DNA from: Silene latifolia
Lineage: Eukaryota > Streptophyta > Magnoliopsida > Caryophyllales > Caryophyllaceae
NCBI RefSeq assembly: GCF_048544455.1
Contig: NC_133538.1
Location: 439,268,311 to 439,332,310, forward strand
DNA length: 64,000 bases
Direction of reading: 5' to 3'
The stretch's first letter is position 1; each line of letters starts with the position of its first letter. The notes under the pieces were generated by a model. It did no database searches and was not told the origin of the DNA. It saw only the letters and a program-made list of their open reading frames with translations. Made by a program: the position numbers and the translations under genes. This document shows positions 55,706-64,000 of the stretch, piece by piece.

Positions 55706-56956
55706 TCAATCGACTGCACAATATAATAGCTTGGTATCGCCTCCATAAGTTAATACCCAATCCTTAGTCCTCTGTAGGTACTTGAGGATATTTTTGACTG
55801 CTATCCAGTGTGTTTCACCTGGAGTCTTTTGGTACCGACTCGTCATACTCAATGCATATGCCACGTCTGAACGTGTGCATATCATAACATACATGATCGA
55901 TCCTATTGCAGATGCATAAGGAACACAACTCATGCGCTCAATCCCTTCAGGCGTCGTGGGTGACTGAGACTTGCTCAACTGCATCCCAGTCGTCATAGGA
56001 AGGTTCCCCTTCTTGGAGTTGGTCATGCTGAACCTCTCAAGAACCTTATCCAAATAAGACTCCTGACTAAGTCATAACGTCCGTCGTGATCTATCTCGGT
56101 AGATACGGATTCCCAAAATACGATGTGCCTCACCCAGATCTTTCATCTGGAAATGGTTCTTCAACCATTCTTTAACCGAAGAAAGGAGAGGAATGTCATT
56201 CCCAATCAAGAGTATGTGATCGACATATAATATCAAGAATACAATCTTGCTCCCACTCTACTTGATATATAAGCATGGTTCCTCGACCGATCGAGTGAAA
56301 CCATACTCTTTTATCACTTGGTCAAAACGATGATTCCAACTCCGAGAAGCTTGCTTAAGTCCATAAATGGAACGCTTAAGCTTGCATACTTTCTTTGGAT
56401 GCTCAGGATCTATGAAACCTTCGGGTTGCACCATGTACAACTCTTCCTCCAAATAACCGTTTAAGAAGGCGGTTTTCACATCCATTTGCCAAATTTCATA
56501 ATCATGAAATGCGGCAATCACTAAGATTATCCGAATGGAACGTAGCATGACTAAAGGTGCAAAAATCTCATCATAATGCAATCCTTGCACTTGAGTGAAA
56601 CCTTTTGCCACAAGTCGTGTCTTATAGATATCTGGTTGCGCGTCTACAGAACGCTTTATTTTGTAAAGCCATTTGCACTGTAGAGGTTTTACCTTATTAG
56701 GTAAATCAACTAGATCCCATACGTTATTCTCATACATGGAGTCCATCTCGGATTGCATGGCTTCAAGCCATAGCTTCGAGTCGGAACAGGCCATAGCACC
56801 TTTAAAGGTTGCGGGTTCATTACTTTCTAGAAGTAAAATGTCATTCTCCTCGACCATACCAATGTATCTGTCCGGAGGATGAGAGTCTCTACCCGACCTC
56901 CTAGGTTCCTCAGGAATATTAACCGTATCATCAGTTGAAGGTACAGCTTCCTCCAT
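55706..56956 (-). pseudogene. Reverse transcriptase of second copia element
   Basis: RVT_2 motifs run from 56956: KWLYKIKR, YKTRLVAKGFTQVQG, QMDVKTAFLNGYLEEELYMVQPEG and KLKRSIYGLKQASRSW, to a stop at 56258. The palm continues in another frame; there the catalytic YVDD reads YVDH, the second Asp codon replaced by CAC (plus-strand 56216-56218). The last part (56053-55706) ends ASAIGSIMYVMICTRSDVAYA. The enzyme is not functional in this copy. Confidence 0.85.
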
Positions 56957-58198
56957 CTATTCCTCGGTTGTTGGTTCTGGAATCTCCGACAGCTCGAAGG
57001 TTCTATTACTCGACTTGTTCTCGAGAAATTCTTTCTCAAGGAACGTCGCACTAGCCGCAACAAAAACTCGATGTTCGGTAGGCGAATAGAAGTAATGACC
57101 AAATGTTCCTTTTGGATAACCTATAAAGTATGTCTTGACCGATTGCGGGCTGAGCTTATCCTCGTGTCTCCACTTGACATAAGCCTCGCAGCCCCAAACC
57201 CGAATAAAGGACAAGTTCGGGACCATTCCCTTCCACATTTCAAATGGAGTCTTGTCGACAGCTTTAGACGGACTTCGGTTAAGTATAAGAGCGGCTGACA
57301 AAAGAGCATAACCCATAATGAATCAGGCACTACCGTGTGACTCATCATGGATCGAACCATATCAAGTAAGGTTCGATTTCTCCGTTCAGACACACCATTC
57401 AATTGAGGTGTTCCAGGTGGAGTTAACTGCAAAACGATTCCACAGTCTTTCAGGTGTTGATCAAACTCATTTGAAAGATATTCGCCACCCCGATCTGAAC
57501 GGAGTGCTTTAATCTTTCTACCCGATTAGTTCTGTACCTATTCGGTATTCCTTGAATTTCTCAAAGGACTCACTTTTATGCTTTATTAAGTAGACATATC
57601 CGTATCTACTCAAATCGTCCGTGAAAGTGATAAAATATCTATAGCCATATCTAGCGGTAATTGACATAGGTCCACATACGTCCGTATGTATGAGTCCTAA
57701 TAGGTCACTAGCGCACATTCCAACACCTTTGAAGGAAATTCGAGTCATCTTGCCAATGAGACATGATTCACACGTGCCATATGTAGAAAAATCGAATGCG
57801 GGAATAGTCCCATTATCGACGAGTTTCTTCACGCGTTTCTCATTTATGTGTCCCATTCGATAATGCCATAGATAGGTTTGATCTTTGTCACCAACCTTTA
57901 ATTTCTTATTATTCATGTGTAATACTTCCGTGGTTTGATCTAAGATGTATTTTCCATTCATGGAAACTGCTTTGCCATAAATCATTTCATTAAAAGAGAA
58001 AATACAACTATTATCCTTTATTGAAAATGCAAAACCGTCTTTAGCAAGTACGGAAACAGAAATAATGTTCTTAGACAAACAGGGTACATAGTAACAGTTA
58101 TTTAAAAATAACTCAAAACCACTAGGGAGTTGGATTACATATGTTCCCTTCGAGGCAGCAGCAACTCGTGCTCCATTCCCGACTGCAGTCCACATCAC
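56957..58198 (-). pseudogene. Integrase of second copia element
   Basis: Zinc finger (LWHYRMGHINE ... CESC), core with HTDVCGPM (first Asp), SDRGGEYLS (second Asp, about 57483-57509) and NGVSERRNRTLL (catalytic Glu), all visible. Frames change near 57518 and between 57430 and 57316, so at least two indels break it. The C-terminal part (57316-56957) is open and ends in an acidic linker. Confidence 0.85.
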
Positions 58199-58721
58199 CT
58201 TTTTCGAGAGGTATGATGTTCTTTAGGCCCTGCAAATGATTACACAGATGAGAACCACAACCAGTATCAAGTACCCAAGTTCCGAAACTTGCATGGTTAA
58301 TCTCAATCATATGAAAATAAGATGACATACCAACAGGAACGACGCGGCCTGCCTTGATGTCCTCACGGTAGACGGGACAGTTCCTCCTCCAATGTCCAGT
58401 CTTGTGACAATGGTGGCACTCTATGTCACCGCCCTTGCTCTTTACTTTGCCCTGTGAGCCACTAGTCTCACTAGGCCCACTCTTACCATTTCCTGGCTTT
58501 TTAAACTTTGGCTTACCTACAGCTAGGTCGCCATGAGCCTTACCCTTACCTTTACCTTTGTTGTAAATCGTGAGAACATCCTGCTTCACGCTCCCACTCA
58601 ATTTCATATCCTTCTCGGTCTGTACGAGAAGGGAGTGTAGCTCATGAGGACTCTTTTTCAAGTCATTCATGTAGTAGTTCGCCCTGAAGAGGGAAAAACC
58701 ATCGTGAAGAGAATGAAGCAT
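58122..58721 (-). pseudogene. Gag zinc knuckle and protease, second copia element
   Basis: A basic Gly/Lys-rich stretch precedes a CX2CX4HX4C knuckle (CHHCHKTGHWRRNC, about 58370-58411). The protease motif WVLDTGCGSHLC follows (about 58240-58275), D-T-G intact. The frame shifts after the protease core near 58190-58200. Confidence 0.85.
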
Positions 58722-59181
58722 TCGGTCAATGACAATGCTCTAACTGATTTTACAATTCAGTGCCTCCAGCTTCTCGACATTCTCAATCATGTGAAGAATG
58801 TGTGGGCTAACCGGTTGGCCCTTCTAGAGTTTCGCATCAAAGAAGCGACAGGTATGCTCATATGTAACGATTCTCGGTGCCTTTGAGAACTCGTTAGTGA
58901 ACGTGGTGAAAATCTTGTTTGCACCTTGGGCAATGAAGCGTCTCTGCAAATCACTATAAGCGAGTGACTCGTTGACTCCTGCATTTGGGCCTGGGTTAAC
59001 CGGTATTGGCTTAGTTAAATACCTGAGCTTACCGTCAGCAGTGGCAGCATTCCGTAGTGCCGCCTCCCATTCCGCAAAATTGGACCCATCATTCTTCAGT
59101 CGAGTGGACTGATTCATTTGGTCCATGAACATTTTTAGCCAGGACGAACGATCTAGTGTGGCACTAGGCATTGGGATTGCG
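58722..59181 (-). pseudogene. Gag N-terminal part, second copia element
   Basis: Reads LKNDGSNFAEWEAALRNAA, LAYSDLQRRFIAQGANKI and FSKAPRIVTYEHTCRFFDAK before a stop at 58824-58826. The rest, to 58722, is in another frame. The true start lies on the far side of the element inserted at 59182; residues read before about 59175 belong to that LTR. Confidence 0.75.
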
Positions 59182-61895
59182 TGTGACACCCTCATTTTTA
59201 GTGTTAAATAGACACGTAAATTCTACAGAAAAACTGACAGGATATGTTTGTAATTAGTTCAACTAGATAAAACCTGTAATTTTTAAAACTTTTCTAAACC
59301 ATTCACAAACATTTCCAAATGAAGAGTGCCAAAACCTGCAAATACTAACAAACTAATTTACATAACTATGCGAAAATCGCGAGAATAAAGTGATACAAAC
59401 CAAAGTGAAAGAGGGAGACATATGTCCCTCCAAAATATGACACAACCATATGTTTAAAGGTTTACTACAAAATATAACCAAACTAAGTCCAAGGTTCTTT
59501 TGCTCACTAGCTCGTCCGTGTACCCCATCTAATCATCATCAACCTGTCAATCGCATTTTATACAAACACGAAAGCCACAATTCAGTGGGGAGTAACTTCG
59601 AGTCCTCCCAGCCACGAAATGTCATATTTAATGTAACATGTAAACATGTAAACAACATCATAAATAATTTAATTATCGAGTATTCTAACATATGAACACT
59701 AAACTGACCAATTTGAACTATCATGTGAAACATATAACAAACAGTAATCCAAACTTGATCAATTGTAACCGGCTTGCATCTCACCTATTACAATTCATAA
59801 AATCACCATACAAGAAAGGACAATATATCAAAGACAGGCATAAGTTCTTAGCACGGTCAATAGTCACTCTGTAACTCGAGTCTATACCACGAGGTAGGGA
59901 AGGTAATCGAACCGGTATCCTGGCTCAGAGGTTCTATCAAAACATGGCCAAGACACAACACAACCCTAGTCCTAAATCTGCGCAGACCTAGACATGCGGA
60001 TACACACCACCGCACCCAAGACCCACAATTTTATAAAACCATGTGAGTACCCTAAGGAGTCCACCAAAGGGTTGGCTAGTACTTAAGCTGACCACTTACT
60101 CTCAACATAAGTAACGAGGTCATGCCCCAACTTGGATATAAACCCACCAAGTCAGGAACACAAAGGCTATTAAGCAGTGAACATATACTCGTCAAAGACT
60201 ATAAAGGCCTATCTATGACAAACACAACAACCTGCAAGAAGTATTCAATACCAATTCCATTTCAAGCAATATTAACAATATTAAAGGTTTCAGGGAATCT
60301 AGGGCCGTTTCTACAATATAAGAAACCATTCAAATCAACCAACAAGACATGTGAAATAAAAAAAACATAATAAATGGCCTAAAACAAGAATAAGGCCAAT
60401 TATCCATTTCTCACAATAATTCATCCAACCGAATTTTTACCCGCAACCCCAAACCCCGCGGCAGTGCGGGTTCAATCGCTGGTGACCAATCACACAATTG
60501 ATCGACATCGATTCGATCAAAGGGACTAAGGGCTCGATTTTGATAATCATCCAAACATTGCAATTATCGCTATAAAATTCATTTCAAGCCTATTCATTAC
60601 AATTTCATATCATAACCTATCCTAACATGTGCAAACTACCAATATAAGCATAATTTTACCATCAACATTATATTTACTACTGACATTATTCATTTCAAAA
60701 GATTACCCATATGTTACTTATACTAAATATAACATTAATGAACCCGAAACGACGAACAACGCATGAAAAATCGCGAAAACAAGCAACGGGCCGACCGGGC
60801 CAACCTGTATGTCGTGGGCCTTCACGGGCTCTTAGCCAATCGGGCCGCCACCCCAAACCCTCTGTTTCTCCATTTTTGTTCATTTTAACATCGTTTTAAG
60901 CATCAATTAATCATTCCCAAATCATTTCCATACTAATATGTGAACTTATACTTACAAAAGACATGAATTTAACCCATATATTCATGTGAAATAAACCACT
61001 CAAATAACATTCACAAAATCATACAAGAAAACAAAGAATGTGACATTTATTCGTCGAGTAACTCGAAATATGTTACATTAAGCTAGAAAAAGGCAAAATA
61101 ACCCTTGAGAAAACCCTAAAAACAGTAGCTACCCATCATCCTCTACCATATAGGAGTCCCCTATATCATCCTCATAATCTTCACCTATTAAAAACAACAA
61201 AAACACAATAATAACTATTAAAACCGAAATTATGCCCAAAATCATCTTAAATCGACATAATGAAAACTGAAATTAAAACATACTAGGATGTAGATCTTGA
61301 AGAGAGGATTTCGAAAATATAAATTTTGCGAAAATCGGACTAGAAACGAAGAAGTTATGATGAAATTACGATTGTAAGTTTATTTGATTTTTTTGTGGAT
61401 TTTCGGTGGTCAAGAGGAACAAAACAAGAACAAAGGAAACCCTTGGAAGAAATGGGAAGCAGGGGGAAGAAGGTGTGCCACCCAAGAAGAAGAGGAGACG
61501 GGTATTTTTGGCGGAATTTCATTAGTCGGTTTTGCTCGTTTAACGATAATTAGAACCGTTTGTCAAATGCAAATTCCGACAATGCCAAAGTGCTTAAACA
61601 CGAGCTTACAAGAAGATCGAGTACTCATATGACCCATTTCCAAAATCGTTTGCCCAATTTTCACAAGAATTGCCATTTTCCCCGATATGCCCTTATTTCG
61701 AAATAAAAGGTTTTTACATGATTTAAACTATTTTTAAACATTTCGAAACTATCAAAATAAATACTTTACTTCAAAATATAATAGAATTATATTTCATTGA
61801 ATTATTATTACTTCAAATACATTAATATTAAATTCAACTTGATTAATAAATTACTTCCGCAATATAATAACGGTCCGAAATTACGGGGTGTTACA
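59182..61895 (-). repeat. 3' LTR of chromodomain gypsy element
   Basis: Shares tips and several internal phrases with the LTRs of the 33443-51348 element, including CAGTGGGGAGTAACT followed by CTCCCAGCCAC (about 59582-59614 here, about 33770-33803 there). Confidence 0.85.
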
Positions 61896-61910
61896 ATCAC
61901 CCCTCCTTTT
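61896..61910 (-). other. Polypurine tract, chromodomain element
   Basis: Minus-strand AAAAGGAGGGGTGAT, nearly the same as the tract at 36894-36908. Confidence 0.85.
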
Positions 61911-62270
61911 AAAAAGTTTCGTCCTCGAAACTTAGAAGGAGAGATTATAGTAAACAACGTCTTAATAATATAATCATAAGAAAAATTTAGGTATCTTTTC
62001 AATGAAACGGTGATACTCTTGTTGATCAGACAAGAACATCCACATTTCATATCAAAATATAAAAATATTTCTACACCAATAAATGAGAAAACCCATTATT
62101 GGGACGTCACCAATAACGAGATTTAACACTCATTAATGTTAAAACCATTAAAAATTATAAAAGCATTTCCAAAATTTTAGTTTAAAATTCTATAATAAGA
62201 ATAATATCTTTACTAATTATGATTAAATACGGTCTAGTAACGCGGAAAAAGAGTAAGAAAAAGGAATACC
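61911..62270. other. 3' untranslated region of chromodomain element
   Basis: A/T-rich; no gene was seen. Confidence 0.6.
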
Positions 62271-63330
62271 TTATGAGAATAATTCAGGATATTTAGCTAA
62301 CATAGAAGCTTCAGTCTCCCAAGTCTCTTCTTCGACATTTCCACAACGCCAAAGAACACGGACTAGAGGTACAACTTTGCTCCTAAGTTGCTTGTTGGCT
62401 TTTTCGAGAATCCGGATTGGCCTTTTTTCAACCGCCAAGTTAGGCTCCAATTCAGGAATCTCTTCTTGGATGATATGGCTAGGGTCACTAATGTACTTCC
62501 TCAACTGAGAAACATGGAAGACATTGTGAACCTTGCTCAGATTTGAGGGCAATTCTAAACGGTAAGCAGCAGGACCAATCTTTTCAATCACCCGGAAAGG
62601 TCCAATATATTTAGGGCTCAGCTTTCCTTTTACACCAAACCGTTTCACCCCTTTCATAGTTGACACCTTAAGGAATACTTGATCATCAACCTCAAAAGAA
62701 AGTGGTCGACGACGGACATCAGCATATGATTTTTGACGGTCCTAAGCGGCTTTCATCCGCTCCCGAATGATTTTAACTTGTTCAATGGACTCGGTCACCA
62801 AATCAGGTCCTAACATTGGAACATTTTGGGTTTGATCCCAACAGACTGGAGTACGGCATTTTCTACCGTACAGAGCTTCATATGGTGCCATTTTAATGGA
62901 GGCTTGATAGCTGTTGTTGTAAGAGAACTCGACCAGAGGTAAACATTTCTCCCAGGAAGTTTGGAAATCTAAGGCACAGGCACGAAGAAGATCCTCTAAA
63001 GTTTGAATTGTTCTATCGGTTTGACCATCAGTGGCGGCGTGAAAAGCAGTGCTCATCAATAGTTTACTACCCAAGGCCTCCTGTAATGCAGTCCAGAAAC
63101 GAGAACAAAATCGAGGGTCCCGATCTGAAACTATATCTTTAGGAACCCCATGATAGCGCACTACCTCATCCACATAGACACGAGCTAGAACTTCTAATCT
63201 CCAGGTCTCTTTGATGGGAATAAACCGAGCACACTTAGTCAATCGGTCCACAACCACCCAAACAGCATTCTTCCCAGTGGAAGTCCTGGGTAAAGCCATC
63301 ACAAAATCCATGGAAATAGAAGTCTCTTTC
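62271..63330 (-). pseudogene. Integrase with C-terminal chromodomain, 5'-truncated
   Basis: The frame is open from 63362 to 62271 except for one TAG at 62742-62744. The core has SMDFVMALP (first Asp), [12 protein letters not shown] (second Asp) and [13 protein letters not shown], in which the catalytic Glu is replaced by Asp. [21 protein letters not shown] follows. Then come the GPY/F region ([16 protein letters not shown]) and a chromodomain-like end ([18 protein letters not shown]). Upstream of about 63325 the integrase zinc finger and all of RT, protease and gag are absent. Confidence 0.85.
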
Positions 63331-64000
63331 ATGGAACGGAATTTCTCTTGTCGTGCACACAAGAACGCTAACTTTCCAAGTCAGAGACAAATTTAAAACA
63401 AAAACTATTCGCCGACAAGCGTAGAACAAGTTATCAAACGTCTCTAATAACTAGTTCTAACATCCGATCAACGTTAAAATCAAAATAAGAGAAAGGTAAT
63501 CTACTCAAATTTTTCTTTTGCAAAAAGTCCAAATAGAAATAAAGGTTTCACTTTTAAACTCGAAAGGGAATCAAATTTCTGAAAATGTAATCTTAAACTT
63601 TGACAAAGAAATCATAAATAGATCAAGGTTAATAAAAATTGGATAAAATTTAAAGAAATATCGGGTTTAGCAATTAAAATCATGATAAATGAGTTTATAC
63701 TAAAGGAACAATTATAGAATTAAATCAAATTTTCATTTTCCAAATTTTTATAATAGATAAGGTTTTACAAAAGTAACATAAACTTTTAACACCGAAACAA
63801 AAATGATAGTTTAAATTGTTTAGAAATTGTACGGATAGAAAAGTGACTTATTAGACATCCTAGATACAAGTATGCTAAAAGGATTCAAACTTAACTAATC
63901 AAAAGAGCCACGATGAATTTCATAGGGTAAGAATTGAAGTAAGGTCAGCAAGGATGTCAAAGATAGAGTTTTTATAGGTCACTAGCATCAAACTTAAGGG
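63331..64000 (-). other. Non-coding block shared with interior of the long-LTR element
   Basis: Aligns along its whole length with 37222-37882, from CTCTTGTCGTGCACACAAGA to the edge, with scattered substitutions and small indels. No coding capacity was seen. Confidence 0.8.

Larger units (their letters stand above)
54143..59181 (-). mobile_element. Second copia element, visible 3' part
   Basis: Minus strand: gag (59181 down), zinc knuckle and protease, integrase, reverse transcriptase, then polypurine tract and 3' LTR (54143-55122). The remainder and 5' LTR lie beyond the chromodomain element inserted at 59182. It entered the Sirevirus RNase H region. Coding is broken by several frameshifts, and RNase H is missing. 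Confidence 0.85.
59182..64000 (-). mobile_element. Chromodomain (Tekay-like) gypsy element, right end off-window
   Basis: 3' LTR 59182-61895 (2714 bp, TGTGACACC ... GGTGTTACA), polypurine tract 61896-61910, then integrase with C-terminal chromodomain (62271-63330). From about 63325 the sequence changes abruptly to non-coding DNA that aligns with the interior of the element at 33443-51348. The 5' LTR is beyond the window. It is inserted in gag of the second copia element. Confidence 0.85.

Noticed and set aside
60695-60899. Overlapping small frames in the chromodomain element LTR
   Set aside because: No homology, opposite-strand mirror frames, LTR location.

Overview
This window is plant nuclear DNA, almost certainly intergenic heterochromatin of a flowering plant. 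It consists nearly entirely of LTR retrotransposons inserted into one another. The Ty3/gypsy and Ty1/copia lineages, the tRNA-Asp and tRNA-iMet primer sites, a plant-mobile-domain gene and an Athila-type ORF-1 all point to a eudicot; the species cannot be told. No intact host gene, tRNA or rRNA was found. Nearly every coding region is broken by stops or frameshifts.

Layout. (1) 1-18865: a minus-strand Ty3/gypsy element of the Tat lineage (tandem RNase H domains), with its 5' LTR at 18179-18865 and its 3' end off the left edge. It carries an antisense plant-mobile-domain gene (7074-10062) downstream of pol. A Tork-like copia element (189-5331, identical-looking 430-bp LTRs, target duplication TGAAA) sits inside it. 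(2) 18866-20039: an Athila-like LTR remnant that cuts a small spliced gene fragment (20040-20858, minus). (3) From 20859 rightwards: a minus-strand Sirevirus-like copia element with an env-like-position ORF, split into 20859-22103, 33059-33442 and 51349-54142 by later insertions.

Inside the Sirevirus lie: Athila-like element A (22104-33058, plus, duplication CTAAT), which keeps gag-protease and ORF-1 but has no reverse transcriptase or integrase; a long-LTR non-coding element (33443-51348, minus, duplication CAAAA), whose 5' LTR is itself split by Athila-like element B (41572-49380, plus, duplication CCCAG); and a second copia element (54143 to beyond 59181, minus). That copia element is in turn split by a chromodomain gypsy element (59182 to the right edge, minus). 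Four exact 5-bp duplications and the reading-frame continuity of the Sirevirus ORF across one insertion support this order.

The most unusual signals are non-coding and shared by Athila-like elements A and B. First, dozens of TCGATCGA-centred palindromes are arranged in pairs about 21 bp apart (in A, repeating every ~51 bp), with flanks that differ between the elements but stay self-complementary. Second, each element has two 'hairpin + polypurine tract' modules about 1.5 kb apart, with unrelated stems but the same element-specific tetraloop. Third, a 9-10 bp hairpin with covarying stem follows the primer-binding site in both. These look like cis-acting signals that keep pol-less elements mobile.
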